Assembly: GCF_000160855.1 (NCBI RefSeq)
Contig: NZ_GG700755.1
Location: 46,425 to 67,908, forward strand
Length of the DNA stretch: 21,484 nucleotides
Source of the DNA: Lactobacillus helveticus DSM 20075 = CGMCC 1.1877
GTDB taxonomy: Bacteria > Bacillota > Bacilli > Lactobacillales > Lactobacillaceae
Direction: 5' to 3'
Within the stretch, counting starts at the first letter, position 1; every line of letters begins with the position of its first letter. Both the position numbers and the translations under genes were made by a program. This document shows positions 1 to 7,360 of this stretch, one piece after another. The notes below the pieces were generated by a model, which saw nothing but the letters and a program-made list of their open reading frames with translations, was not told where the DNA came from and made no database searches.

Positions 1-22
1 GTAGAAGTCATGGGCTTTTTTT
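1..22. terminator. Possible right half of a terminator hairpin cut by the window edge
   Basis: The window opens with a GC-containing arm ending in GGGC followed directly by six T residues on the plus strand. On the minus strand the same bases lie just after the antitoxin stop codon as an A-rich tract and GCCC. This looks like one arm of a bidirectional terminator whose partner lies outside the window. The other arm is not visible, so this is only suggestive. Confidence 0.3.
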
Positions 23-26
23 ATTG

Positions 27-299
27 TTATGAAATTACAATTCTCATAGTTTTATTCATTGCACTTGCAAGTTTAGAAAGCGTTTTGGTACTCGTACTGT
101 ATCCACGTTCAATACGAGCCACTGTACTTTGAGGTACCCCAGCTTTTTCAGCCAGTTCACGTTGCGTTAAGCCTGCATCTTCTCTAGCCTTTAAAAGTGC
201 AACTGAGCTACTAAACTGAGCCATATCTTTTTCAAATGCTTTTTTAAATTCAGGATTTTTCATTTTTTCTTGAATTACATCATCAATACTCTTACTCAT
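27..299 (-). CDS. XRE-family HTH antitoxin of a type II toxin-antitoxin pair
   Basis: A 90-residue DNA-binding protein, probably the antitoxin of the pair with the gene just upstream. It would neutralise the toxin and repress the shared promoter. The N-terminal third is charged (IQEKMKNPEFKKAFEKD). It is followed by a Cro/C1-type helix-turn-helix around residues 36-80, with the LTQRELAEKAGVPQSTVARIERG segment as the recognition unit. I chose the ATG at 299 rather than the ATG at 323. AAAGGA sits eight bases before it, and this start overlaps the toxin stop by eight bases (ATGAGTAA), which is typical of translationally coupled pairs. The toxin-first order is that of HigBA-like modules. The antitoxin call is inferred from the pairing and is not proven. 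Confidence 0.85.
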   Translation of the reverse strand: MSKSIDDVIQEKMKNPEFKKAFEKDMAQFSSSVALLKAREDAGLTQRELAEKAGVPQSTVARIERGYSTSTKTLSKLASAMNKTMRIVIS

Positions 300-633
300 A
301 ATTTTTCCTTTCATAATATTCATTTCTTATATCATGAGCATGCTTATTTTCTCGAAGAGGCATCTTTTTAGTTGTTTTTGAAAAACCATGCGTAATTACG
401 TACTTACCATCATCTACGTGAAAGTACAAGCCTCTCATCCGTTTATTAGAGAATCTAGCCCTAAGTTCAAAAATATCTGAATCAATCACTCCTATCCAAT
501 GTTGCTGAACAGCGACACTTATACCATTAAGCTCTACTTGCTTAATAAGTGATAACAATTTTGCCTGTTCCTTAACTGTCAATGAATTCAAATACTCATA
601 AAATTCATTATGCCCGTTTAAACGCTCATACAT
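292..633 (-). CDS. Gp49/HigB-like (RelE-superfamily) toxin, 5' end apparently frameshifted
   Basis: A 113-residue protein resembling the phage-derived Gp49-like/HigB toxins, which as a family are ribosome-dependent mRNA endonucleases. Family-like segments are FYEYLNSL near the N-terminus, the ELRARFSNKRMRGLYF core strand and YVITHGFSKTTKKMP, followed by a basic C-terminal helix. The stop overlaps the antitoxin start by eight bases. The ATG at 633 has no ribosome binding site. A strong one (AAAGGA) precedes an ATG at 658 that opens only a seven-codon peptide ending in TGA at 635. With one A fewer in the six-A run (647-652), that ATG would read MCKKLKFE straight into MYERLNGHNEF, restoring the expected first beta strand. 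As written, the toxin is translated weakly by re-initiation, or is inactive, or the run is miscounted. The family assignment is good and the activity is uncertain. Confidence 0.78.
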   Translation of the reverse strand: MYERLNGHNEFYEYLNSLTVKEQAKLLSLIKQVELNGISVAVQQHWIGVIDSDIFELRARFSNKRMRGLYFHVDDGKYVITHGFSKTTKKMPLRENKHAHDIRNEYYERKNYE

Positions 634-634
634 T

Positions 635-658
635 TCAAATTTTAGCTTTTTTGCACAT
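635..658 (-). other. Seven-codon ORF with strong RBS, probable displaced toxin start
   Basis: The ORF begins with an ATG at 658 that is preceded by AAAGGA at good spacing, reads MCKKAKI and stops at 635, one base before the annotated toxin ATG. It contains a run of six A residues in the coding strand. Losing one of them puts this start in frame with the toxin. It could instead act as a leader peptide that couples translation to the toxin by stop-restart. The reading is direct and the interpretation is inferred. Confidence 0.6.
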
Positions 659-669
659 TATTTCCTTTC

Positions 670-693
670 TCTGATAGCAAATATACTATCAGA
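670..693. promoter_or_regulatory. Perfect 8-bp inverted repeat, likely toxin-antitoxin operator
   Basis: TCTGATAG, eight spacer bases, then CTATCAGA forms a perfect inverted repeat just upstream of the toxin ribosome binding site. The spacer holds TATATT on the minus strand (680-685), which could be the -10 box with a weak TTCTTA eighteen bases further upstream. A dyad overlapping the -10 box of a toxin-antitoxin operon is the usual place for the antitoxin or the complex to bind. The repeat is seen directly and its role is inferred. Confidence 0.65.
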
Positions 694-761
694 TTCATAT
701 ACATAAGAATTAAAATTTACCTCCCACTATTTATTACGCAAAAAAATTTTTTAGAGAAATT

Positions 762-800
762 AAAAAAAGACGAGAAATTACTCAATGTAACTTCTCGTCT
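762..800 (-). terminator. Rho-independent terminator after the hydroxyacid dehydrogenase gene
   Basis: On the minus strand, AGACGAGAA pairs exactly with TTCTCGTCT across a short loop, and inner bases extend the stem. A run of seven T follows. It lies 20 bases beyond the dehydrogenase stop codon and separates that gene from the toxin-antitoxin operon. Confidence 0.9.
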
Positions 801-819
801 TCTTATCTAAATTGATATT

Positions 820-1734
820 TTATTTTTTCTTTAATTGATCTAAGTGTTCCTTGATCTTATCAGCAGCTGTTTCAAGTTTTTCTTTTTCTTCTGAAGTAAG
901 CTTCAATTCAATTTCTTCTTCAATCCCATCACGGCCAATAATTGCTGGATAGCCAATGTAAGTCTTATATTCTGGATTATACACTGAAACAGGACAGTAT
1001 AAACGTGCGTCGCTAAATACTGCTTTTACCAAGCGAACTGCACAGGTAGCAATCGCATAACTAGTGTAGCCTTTACCGTTGGCTACGATAAATGAGTTCT
1101 TGTTTGATTGTTCACTGATCTTTTCTTGTTCTTCTTCACCAAATAATTGGAAAGCAATCTTATTGTTAACTCTAATTGTTGACCAAGCAGTAAATTGTGA
1201 AGAACCATGTTCACCCAAAACAAAACCTTCTACGTTGCGTGGATCTTGTCCTAATTTTTCACCAATGATTCTTTGTACTCTTGCAGTATCAAGGAAAGTA
1301 CCAGTACCGAAGACACGATTCTTCTTTAAGCCAGTAGTTTCTTGCAAAATTTGAGTAATTGCATCACAAGGATTAGAAATATTAATCAATACTCCATGGA
1401 AGCCAGATTCTTTGATATCTGCTCCAACTTCCCTAGCATTTTTAGCATTTAATTCAAATTCGCCAAAACGATCGCCGGTCTTAACTGAAGCTGCAATATC
1501 ACCAAAAGCAGTAATAATAATATCAGCATCTTCAAGACCATCCCAGTCTTGTTTTCTTACATTAACATAAGTATCATTTCTAGCTAATGTATCGTGCAAA
1601 TCATTGTATTCAGCATTTACTTTATCTTCATTTTTATCGATTAAAATTAAATCATCTACCATGCCATGAGTAAACAAAGTATATGCAACAGTTGCACCAA
1701 CATGACCCATTCCGATAATTCCTACTGTTCTCAT
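820..1734 (-). CDS. L-2-hydroxyisocaproate dehydrogenase-like / L-lactate dehydrogenase family protein
   Basis: A 304-residue NAD-dependent L-2-hydroxyacid dehydrogenase that interconverts 2-oxo acids and L-2-hydroxy acids in the cytoplasm. The nucleotide-binding GxGxxG motif is at residues 8-13, with the ribose-binding Asp33. The catalytic loop carries TGDR with Arg89. Further family residues are ISNPCD (Asn121), FLDTAR (Asp149, Arg152) and the proton relay GEHG (His176). The substrate loop and the ESGFHGVLI, SQFTAWST and NGKGYTSY segments resemble the L-hydroxyisocaproate dehydrogenases of lactobacilli more than the main glycolytic L-LDH. This suggests a role in branched-chain or aromatic 2-oxo acid reduction during amino acid catabolism. 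AGAAGG precedes the ATG. Only a short gap with a weak hairpin separates it from greA, so part of its transcription may be read-through. The exact substrate cannot be told from sequence. Confidence 0.88.
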   Translation of the reverse strand: MRTVGIIGMGHVGATVAYTLFTHGMVDDLILIDKNEDKVNAEYNDLHDTLARNDTYVNVRKQDWDGLEDADIIITAFGDIAASVKTGDRFGEFELNAKNAREVGADIKESGFHGVLINISNPCDAITQILQETTGLKKNRVFGTGTFLDTARVQRIIGEKLGQDPRNVEGFVLGEHGSSQFTAWSTIRVNNKIAFQLFGEEEQEKISEQSNKNSFIVANGKGYTSYAIATCAVRLVKAVFSDARLYCPVSVYNPEYKTYIGYPAIIGRDGIEEEIELKLTSEEKEKLETAADKIKEHLDQLKKK

Positions 1735-1756
1735 TTTTTAAAACCTTCTTTCTAAC

Positions 1757-1787
1757 AAAAAAGGGAGGTAGTTTTACCTAACTCCTC
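1757..1787 (-). terminator. Modest hairpin plus T-run between greA and the dehydrogenase gene
   Basis: On the minus strand AGGTA pairs with TACCT across a four-base loop. GGAG and TCC can extend the stem if a small bulge is allowed, and six T residues follow. The stem is short and imperfect, so it may terminate only part of the greA transcripts and let the rest continue into the dehydrogenase gene. Confidence 0.6.
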
Positions 1788-1797
1788 TTCTCAATTA

Positions 1798-2274
1798 TTA
1801 TGCTTCAACATTGTTAATTACAACGTCAAATTGACCACCAGGAGTGGTAATTGATACAGTTTCACCCTTCTTCTTGCCCAAAAGTGCTTGTGCAATTGGT
1901 GAATCATTTGAGATCTTGCCATTCAATGGGTCAGACTCATCACTACCTACAATAGTATAGGTTTCAGCATCATCTGTACCAACTTCAGTATAGGTAACAG
2001 TCTTGCCAACTGAAACTTCATTAGGATCAACACTGTCAGCATCAACAACTTGTGCATACTTAAGCATGTCTTCTATTTGAGCAATTCTGTCTTCTACGTG
2101 ACTTTGTTCATCCTTAGCTGCATCGTATTCAGAGTTTTCTGATAAGTCACCGAATGAACGAGCAACCTTAATACGTTCAATAACTTCTGGACGCTTAACT
2201 AACTTTAAATTCTTTAATTCTGCTTGAAGTTTTTCTTTACCTTCAGCAGTCATTGGATAAGATTTTTCAGGCAT
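1798..2274 (-). CDS. greA: Transcription elongation factor GreA
   Basis: A 158-residue GreA, the usual length. It enters the RNA polymerase secondary channel and stimulates cleavage of the backtracked 3' RNA end, rescuing stalled complexes. Residues 1-75 form the antiparallel coiled coil. Its tip carries [16 protein letters not shown] with the acidic pair Asp43 and Glu46 that helps hold the catalytic magnesium. Residues from about 85 onward form the FKBP-like domain with the signature [19 protein letters not shown] and a terminal [15 protein letters not shown]. The start ATG has a GAGGAG site about ten bases upstream. The gene has its own promoter just downstream of pheT. Confidence 0.98.
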   Translation of the reverse strand: MPEKSYPMTAEGKEKLQAELKNLKLVKRPEVIERIKVARSFGDLSENSEYDAAKDEQSHVEDRIAQIEDMLKYAQVVDADSVDPNEVSVGKTVTYTEVGTDDAETYTIVGSDESDPLNGKISNDSPIAQALLGKKKGETVSITTPGGQFDVVINNVEA

Positions 2275-2318
2275 ATTATTTTAACTCCTCAGAAATTAAA
2301 TTCTCTTTGCATTGATCA

Positions 2319-2347
2319 ATGATATTGGTTTACACCACTAAAGTCAA
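2319..2347 (-). promoter_or_regulatory. greA promoter (TTGACT / 17 bp / TATCAT)
   Basis: On the minus strand TTGACT (2342-2347) and TATCAT (2319-2324) are spaced by exactly 17 bases, close to the vegetative sigma consensus. The -35 box lies within a few bases of the pheT stop codon. greA is therefore probably transcribed from here rather than only from pheST read-through. Confidence 0.75.
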
Positions 2348-2350
2348 CCT

Positions 2351-4765
2351 TTAACGTACTTTAATATCGAGATCGTTTTCAAGACCTGCTCTGATCTTGT
2401 CCATTGCATTATTTACGACCTTATCAGTTAAAGTATCTTTTCTATTCAAGAAGGTTAAATTGTAAGCTAAACTCTTCTTGCCAACTTCAATGTGACTACC
2501 CTCGTAAACATCAATCACCTTAAGGGCAGTTAAATACTTACCAGCATTAGATTTAATGACATTTTCAACTTCTTGGTTAGTTACATCTTTGTTAACTAAC
2601 AATGAAAGGTCACGTTCAATTGCTGGGAACTTAGGAGCTGGAGTTGCAGTCATTCCCTTAGTAAGCATTGGAATAATCACATCTAAGTTAATTTCATAAC
2701 CATAAAGTTCTGAACCGCGAAGAGCCTTGTCAGCAAAAGTTACTGCATGAGCAATCATACCGATCATACCAACATATTGCTTATCAATATAAATAGCAGC
2801 GGTTCTAGTTGGGTGCATCCCCTCAATACCTTCAGCCTTATAAACTACCTTTTCTGGGTTAATACCAATTGCAGTGAACAAGTTGGTTAATTGTCCCTTT
2901 ACAAAGTAGAAGTCCACCTTTTGAGTCAAGTGTTGCCAGTTTTCTGCAAAAGTATTGCCTGAATATAAGGCTGCTAAGTGTTCATGTTCATTAAATGTTC
3001 CACCATCATGATCATAAACACGACCTTGTTCAAACAATGCCAATTGAGTTTGCTTTCTAGCAAAGTTGTAGCTAGCCGCATCAACCAAACCAGTCATCAA
3101 GTTTTCACGCATAGCGGAGCGACTTGAGTTAAGTGGCAGTTGAACCTTGACTAAGTCCTTAGGATCCTTAGTGTAACGAACTGCCTTTTCTGGTGAAGTT
3201 AATGAGTAAGAAATAGCTTCCATCAAGCCTTGTCCTTCGACAATAGCTTTCATGCGACGCATCATTTCTTCTTTTTCTGAGTAACCACCGTGAGTTTCAG
3301 CCAAAAGTGGTTGAGTTGACTTCAAGTTATCGTAACCATAAATACGACCAACTTCTTCCACTAAGTCAGCTGGAATAGCAATATCCCATCTTCTATTTGG
3401 AACATGAACTGCAATATCATCACCATCATGTTCAACCATGAAGCCTAAACGATCAAAGATCTTAATCATGTCCTTAGCACTAATTTCAGTACCTAACACA
3501 TGATTAATGTATGAAACAGTAGTCTTAACTACAACTGGCTTACGTTTAGTATCAGTAGCCTTAATAATACCTTCATCTACAGTTGCATTTGCATCGTTTC
3601 TAAGCAAAAGTGCTGCCATGTTAATTGCGTTTTCAGTTGCATCCCAGTTAACGCCTTTTTCATAGCGGCTAGAAGCTTCTGTACGGTTTGCATGACGAAG
3701 AGCAGCTTTTCTTACTAAAGTTGGATCAAAAATTGCAGATTCCAAAATTACATCAGTAGTTTCAGCAGTAATTTCTGAGTTAAGACCGCCCATGACACCA
3801 GCCATCATAACTGGCTTTTCACCATCAGTAATAACGATATCATTAGGATCAAGGTCTACTTCTTTTTCATTTAATAAAGTAAGCTTTTCACCCTTATTAG
3901 CCAATCTAACTTCAAACTTACCATTTGCAAAAGTCTTTGCATCATAAGCATGCATTGGTTGACCAGTTAAAAGCATGATGTAATTAGTTACATCAACCAC
4001 ATTGTTAATTGGACGAATACCTGCGTTCCAAAGACGTCTTTGCATCCAAAGTGGTGATGGTTGAATCTTAACACCAGTTAATTTACGTAAGTAAAACTTA
4101 GGTGCTAATTTTTCGTCAACTTTGACATCAAGAGTATCTGTCCAATCTGGGCCATCTTCTTTTAAGACAACATCTTCTACCTTAGGCTTTTGATCAACAA
4201 TTGCACCAACTTCATAAGCTGAACCTTCCATACTTAAAGTATCAGCACGGTTAGGAGTAATATCGAAGTCTAAAATGTAGTCGTCCATTCCAAGAGCTTC
4301 ATAAATATCTTGACCTGGCTTGACATCTGCATCCTCTGGGAAGACATAAATACCGTTTGCAAATTCTTCTGGTACAACACTGTCACTAAAGCCAATTTCT
4401 TGCAAGCCACAGATCATACCATAACTTTCCATGCCGCGGATCTTGCCCTTCTTGATCTTTTCATTGCCAGCAATGCGAGCACCGTGAAGAGCAATGATAA
4501 CCAACTCACCAGCAGCCACATTAGGTGCACCACAAACAATTTGAAGTGGTTCGTCTTCACCAACATCAACGTGAGTTAAATGTAAGTGAGTACCTTCAAC
4601 GCCTTTACAATCAAGCACCTTACCGACAACTAGCTTTTTAAGTCCTTCTTCTGGGTGCTTAACATCAGCAATTTCAACACCAGTACGGGTAATCTTTTCA
4701 GCTAAGTCGTGAGGATCTTGATCTAAATTAAGAAAATCTTGTAACCAATTGTATGAAACTAACAT
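2351..4765 (-). CDS. pheT: Phenylalanyl-tRNA synthetase beta subunit
   Basis: An 804-residue beta subunit of the alpha2-beta2 enzyme that charges tRNA-Phe. It carries the tRNA-contacting and editing modules. The order seen is an N-terminal segment, an EMAP/Trbp111-like tRNA-binding domain at about 40-155 (QIVCGAPNVAAG), the B3/B4 editing domain around 210-385, a B5 domain near 409-483 (PNRRWDIAIPADLVEEVGRIYGY), the inactive class II core-like domain, and a C-terminal ferredoxin-like anticodon-binding domain (KFPAIERDLSLLV onward). The length matches Firmicutes PheT. It starts three bases after the pheS stop, with GGAGGAAAA inside the end of pheS, so translation is coupled and the two subunits are made together under T-box control. 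Confidence 0.98.
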   Translation of the reverse strand: MLVSYNWLQDFLNLDQDPHDLAEKITRTGVEIADVKHPEEGLKKLVVGKVLDCKGVEGTHLHLTHVDVGEDEPLQIVCGAPNVAAGELVIIALHGARIAGNEKIKKGKIRGMESYGMICGLQEIGFSDSVVPEEFANGIYVFPEDADVKPGQDIYEALGMDDYILDFDITPNRADTLSMEGSAYEVGAIVDQKPKVEDVVLKEDGPDWTDTLDVKVDEKLAPKFYLRKLTGVKIQPSPLWMQRRLWNAGIRPINNVVDVTNYIMLLTGQPMHAYDAKTFANGKFEVRLANKGEKLTLLNEKEVDLDPNDIVITDGEKPVMMAGVMGGLNSEITAETTDVILESAIFDPTLVRKAALRHANRTEASSRYEKGVNWDATENAINMAALLLRNDANATVDEGIIKATDTKRKPVVVKTTVSYINHVLGTEISAKDMIKIFDRLGFMVEHDGDDIAVHVPNRRWDIAIPADLVEEVGRIYGYDNLKSTQPLLAETHGGYSEKEEMMRRMKAIVEGQGLMEAISYSLTSPEKAVRYTKDPKDLVKVQLPLNSSRSAMRENLMTGLVDAASYNFARKQTQLALFEQGRVYDHDGGTFNEHEHLAALYSGNTFAENWQHLTQKVDFYFVKGQLTNLFTAIGINPEKVVYKAEGIEGMHPTRTAAIYIDKQYVGMIGMIAHAVTFADKALRGSELYGYEINLDVIIPMLTKGMTATPAPKFPAIERDLSLLVNKDVTNQEVENVIKSNAGKYLTALKVIDVYEGSHIEVGKKSLAYNLTFLNRKDTLTDKVVNNAMDKIRAGLENDLDIKVR

Positions 4766-4768
4766 AAA

Positions 4769-5818
4769 TTAATTTTCCTCCTTGCGGAATTGCTTCAAGA
4801 AACGAACATCGTTAGTGTAGAAATCACGAATATCGTCAATACCGTACTTCAAAATTGCAAAACGGTCTAATCCTAAACCGAAGGCAAAACCACCGTAAAC
4901 AGTTGAATCAACACCAGCGTTTTCTAATACGTTAGGATGAACCATACCGGCACCTAATACTTCGATCCAACCAGTGTATTTACAAATTGGACAACCTTTA
5001 CCATCACAGTTAAAGCAAGATACGTCCATTTCAACTGATGGTTCAGTGAATGGGAAGTAACTTGGACGAAGACGAGTAGCTCTATCTTGACCGAAGACGT
5101 GCTTGGCAATCATTTCAAGAGTACCCTTTAAATCGCTCATTGTGACGTTCTTATCTACTACCAAGCCTTCCATTTGCATGAATTGGTGTGAGTGAGTAGC
5201 ATCGTCATCATCACGACGGTATACCTTACCTGGACCAACCATCTTAAGAGGACTCTTAGAAAAATCATGCTTTTCCAACACTCTGGCTTGGTCACCTGAA
5301 GTTTGAGTTCTAAGCAAGTCTTCACCATCAATATAGAAAGTAGCTTGCATATCACGTGCTGGGTGATCTTTTGGCAAGTTCATCATTTCAAAACAGTAGT
5401 GATCAGTTTCAATTTCGGGACCTTGCACTACTTTATAACCCATACCGATGAAGTAGCTTTCCAAATCATCCAAAATAATATTGATTGGATGCTTTGAACC
5501 TAAATGTCCTTCACGCCCTGGTAAAGTAACATCAATTTTTTCGTCTTCAAGCTTCTTAGATAAAACTGCCTTAACAATTTTCGCCTTAGTAGTGTCTAAT
5601 TGCTTGTTAAATAAATCGCGTAGTTCATTAACCTTTTGCCCTACTTCACGTCTATTTTCTGGGGCAACATCACGCATAGAGTGCAAAATCTTAGTTAATT
5701 CACCCTTACGTCCAACTAATTCAACTCTGACTTTATTCAAAGTCTGTTCATCAGTAGCCTTTTTGATTTCTGCAAGACCTTGCTCATGAAGCTCTTTTAA
5801 CTTATCAAATAAGTCCAT
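4769..5818 (-). CDS. pheS: Phenylalanyl-tRNA synthetase alpha subunit
   Basis: A 349-residue catalytic alpha subunit. Residues 1-90 form the coiled-coil arm that reaches tRNA-Phe. The class II catalytic core follows, with motif 2 around 195-218 ([22 protein letters not shown]) and motif 3 around 311-320 ([10 protein letters not shown]). A four-cysteine knuckle, CFNC...CPIC (Cys268, 271, 276, 279), followed by [14 protein letters not shown], is typical of Gram-positive PheS and probably binds zinc. AAAGGAAAG lies upstream of the ATG. It is the first gene of the pheST operon and sits directly behind the T-box terminator, so its expression should rise when uncharged tRNA-Phe accumulates. Confidence 0.98.
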   Translation of the reverse strand: MDLFDKLKELHEQGLAEIKKATDEQTLNKVRVELVGRKGELTKILHSMRDVAPENRREVGQKVNELRDLFNKQLDTTKAKIVKAVLSKKLEDEKIDVTLPGREGHLGSKHPINIILDDLESYFIGMGYKVVQGPEIETDHYCFEMMNLPKDHPARDMQATFYIDGEDLLRTQTSGDQARVLEKHDFSKSPLKMVGPGKVYRRDDDDATHSHQFMQMEGLVVDKNVTMSDLKGTLEMIAKHVFGQDRATRLRPSYFPFTEPSVEMDVSCFNCDGKGCPICKYTGWIEVLGAGMVHPNVLENAGVDSTVYGGFAFGLGLDRFAILKYGIDDIRDFYTNDVRFLKQFRKEEN

Positions 5819-5838
5819 TAATTCTTTCCTTTCAAAAC

Positions 5839-5870
5839 AAAAAAGCTCCGTCCATCAATAGGGACGAAGC
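5839..5870 (-). terminator. T-box-controlled terminator before pheS
   Basis: On the minus strand GCTTCGTCC pairs with GGACGGAGC with one G-U pair, and six T residues follow. It lies right after the T-box sequence, so its 5' arm can instead pair to form the antiterminator when uncharged tRNA binds. Confidence 0.93.
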
Positions 5871-6062
5871 GTCGCGGTACCACCCTAGTTTGGGCATTCT
5901 ATGCCCACACTCAAGTTTTCGTTAACGGTGAAATACCGGAATTGATTAGATTCTACTCCCAAGATGAAATTCACAATTAACTATTCTACCTTCTCTTTCA
6001 GCTTATCAAAGAAGACTCTCTGTTCAGATAATTAACTGTTACTAGTCTTGATCTCAGTAATT
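5839..6062 (-). promoter_or_regulatory. T-box riboswitch leader of pheST (Phe, UUC specifier)
   Basis: A tRNA-sensing leader. The T-box consensus AGGGTGGTACCGCG is at 5873-5886. Its TGGT can pair with the ACCA end of an uncharged tRNA with discriminator A, as in tRNA-Phe. Upstream, CAAGA and TCTTG form the base of stem I around a specifier loop reading GTGAATTTCA. The triplet TTC (5966-5968) is in the specifier place just before TCTTGGGAGTAG, so it would read the Phe anticodon. The order of stem I, T-box and terminator, and the downstream pheS, all agree. The class is well known. Only the exact transcript start is inferred. Confidence 0.95.
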
Positions 6063-6069
6063 AACTATT

Positions 6070-6098
6070 ATGATATTTCTTTTTGCTTATTCTTGCAA
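6070..6098 (-). promoter_or_regulatory. pheST promoter (TTGCAA / 17 bp / TATCAT)
   Basis: TTGCAA (6093-6098) and TATCAT (6070-6075) on the minus strand are 17 bases apart and lie just upstream of T-box stem I. The -35 box comes a few bases after the TAA that would end a full-length HxlR reading frame, which marks the ancestral border between the two genes. Confidence 0.75.
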
Positions 6099-6102
6099 GT
6101 CC

Positions 6103-6453
6103 TTAGGCCCATTTATCGGCCCAATTATGTACTTGATCAAAGACTGGTTTAAGTTCTGCCCCTTTTCAAGTTAAACCATAGGAAATAATTCCTGTATCTT
6201 TATCAACACTTCTTCTAACGATATCATCTTTTTCAAGTTCTTTAAGTCGTTCTACCAAAACTCGATCTGAACATGCCTCAATGCAGCGAGCAAGGTCCTT
6301 AAAACGCATATCTTCTGTATCACATAAAGAACTAATAATTAAGCCATTCCATTTTTTGCCGATTATTTGAAAAGCATTGATAAAGTGACCACACAATTCG
6401 TAGTCTTCAGGTTTGCAAGGAGCGCTCTCCTTTTTTTCTTTGACTTCTTGCAT
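6103..6453 (-). pseudogene. HxlR-family transcriptional regulator with an in-frame TGA
   Basis: A winged-helix regulator of the HxlR family, interrupted late in the gene. The visible part runs from the ATG at 6453 to TGA at 6166 (95 residues). It contains the core FQIIGKKWNGLIISSL, a recognition region with CSDRVLVERLKELEKDDIVRR, and the wing ending ISYGLT. Immediately after the TGA the same frame continues as KGAELKPV...WADKWA and stops at TAA 6103. That is the C-terminal helix expected after the YxLTxKG motif of this family, so TGA replaces one residue. I chose the ATG at 6453 over 6474 because GGAGG lies eight bases upstream. Cys residues near the N-terminus recall redox-responsive members. 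The truncated product lacks most of the dimerisation helix and may be non-functional; the DNA-binding part is intact, so partial activity is possible. Confidence 0.82.
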
Positions 6454-6532
6454 AAGTAAATCCTCCATAACCATATAATTTCAACAAAGATATTAACATA
6501 TATTATATTTTTGTTTTACCCTCACATAAATT

Positions 6533-6561
6533 ATTATAAAAAATCTACTTACTAAATACAA
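6533..6561 (-). promoter_or_regulatory. Promoter of the HxlR-type gene (TTGTAT / 17 bp / TATAAT)
   Basis: TTGTAT (6556-6561) and a perfect TATAAT (6533-6538) on the minus strand are separated by 17 bases in the 111-base gap (6454-6564) between the rRNA methyltransferase gene and the HxlR gene. The gap is otherwise very AT-rich. The promoter is intact although the coding sequence downstream is broken. Confidence 0.75.
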
Positions 6562-6564
6562 GTA

Positions 6565-7332
6565 CTATACAAAGTGATAAATCATAATTCCTGCTGCTAC
6601 AGCCGCATTGAGTGATTCCGCCTTACCCTTAATTGGAATATACAATTTTTCATCGCTCAAACTAGCAATTGTAGAACTAACGCCATGAGCTTCGTTACCA
6701 ATAATTAAAGCAAGTTGCGGTACCTTTTCAAAATCAGGTAATTGCTTGGCAGTTTTGTCTAACATACTTGCATAAACTGGGATAGCCGCATCCTGAAAAT
6801 CAGTGATAACGTCAGCTAAATCACGCTTAATTAAATCAATGTGGAATTGACTGCCTTGCATTGCTCGTTGAGTTTTAGGATTATATAAATCTGCACTTTC
6901 TGGTGACAAAACTACCCCATCAAAACCTGCCGCATCAGCTGTTCTAATGATAGTTCCGACATTACCTGGGTCTGCTAGATTATCAAGTAAAACCCACTTA
7001 CCATAATTAAATGGAAATTCACGTGGTTGATCAATTTTTAGTACCATAAAAATTTCTTGTGAATTCTTGGTACTGCTTAAGTGACGTGCAATTGCTTTAT
7101 TGATCAAAATGACATTTTTACCACTTAAGTCGACATCATAATCTTCTTCTGCCTTGTCGAGAGCTTCTTCAGTACCCAATAAATATTGGTACTTTTGGCC
7201 AGATTTAATAGCTTCATCAAACAAATGAAAGCCCTCAATTAAGTAGCGGCCTTCTTCATCACGATACTTCTTTTGCTTTAACTTAGCTAACTTCTTTACC
7301 GTTGCATTATTGACTGAACTGATTTGTTGCAT
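6565..7332 (-). CDS. TrmH/SpoU-family RNA 2'-O-ribose methyltransferase
   Basis: A 255-residue SPOUT methyltransferase that would transfer a methyl group from S-adenosylmethionine to a ribose 2'-OH in rRNA or tRNA. The N-terminal substrate-binding domain (residues 1-105) opens with ISSVNNATVKKLAKLKQKKYR and GRYLIEGFHLFDEA, typical of the RlmB/TsnR-like branch. The knotted SPOUT domain follows. It has motif 1 LDNLADPGNVGTIIRTADAAGF with Arg130, motif 2 ALIIGNEAHGVS (Asn213, Glu214) and motif 3 IPIKGKAESLNAAVAAGI (Ser240, Asn242). GAGGGAG precedes the ATG. It is divergent from the acylphosphatase gene, a pairing often seen in lactobacilli. The exact nucleotide methylated cannot be read from the sequence. 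Confidence 0.93.
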   Translation of the reverse strand: MQQISSVNNATVKKLAKLKQKKYRDEEGRYLIEGFHLFDEAIKSGQKYQYLLGTEEALDKAEEDYDVDLSGKNVILINKAIARHLSSTKNSQEIFMVLKIDQPREFPFNYGKWVLLDNLADPGNVGTIIRTADAAGFDGVVLSPESADLYNPKTQRAMQGSQFHIDLIKRDLADVITDFQDAAIPVYASMLDKTAKQLPDFEKVPQLALIIGNEAHGVSSTIASLSDEKLYIPIKGKAESLNAAVAAGIMIYHFV

Positions 7333-7360
7333 ATTTTTCTCCCTCTTTGATTCTCACTAT

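Noticed and set aside
27..633. Toxin-antitoxin pair as part of a larger phage-defence island
   Set aside because: The neighbours are the dehydrogenase, greA and pheST; no restriction, nuclease, helicase or reverse-transcriptase genes are present.
689..727. Short reading frame behind GGGAGG upstream of the toxin operator
   Set aside because: The spacing to the first ATG is about 15 bases, the frame is about 20 codons and the peptide resembles nothing.
740..752. A7T6 tract upstream of the toxin operon as an origin or attachment site
   Set aside because: It is a simple A/T run with no repeat partner, no integrase nearby and no DnaA-box cluster.
1079..1354. Plus-strand open frame inside the dehydrogenase gene, and similar antisense frames in pheT, pheS, yqeH, nadD and the DUF389 gene
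   Set aside because: They lie opposite clear conserved genes, have no ribosome binding site and encode no recognisable protein.
2311..2320. ATTGATCAAT palindrome upstream of greA
   Set aside because: Ten bases of perfect palindrome in AT-rich DNA are expected by chance; it lies downstream of the -10 box with no partner motif elsewhere.
5158..5355. Second frame inside pheS on the same strand
   Set aside because: It is an alternate frame of a fully conserved synthetase segment; there is no start signal and no known overlapping gene here.
6166..6168. TGA in the HxlR gene as a selenocysteine or recoded codon
   Set aside because: Family members have no Cys or Sec at this position, no SECIS-like hairpin is evident and lactobacilli lack the pathway; nonsense mutation is simpler.
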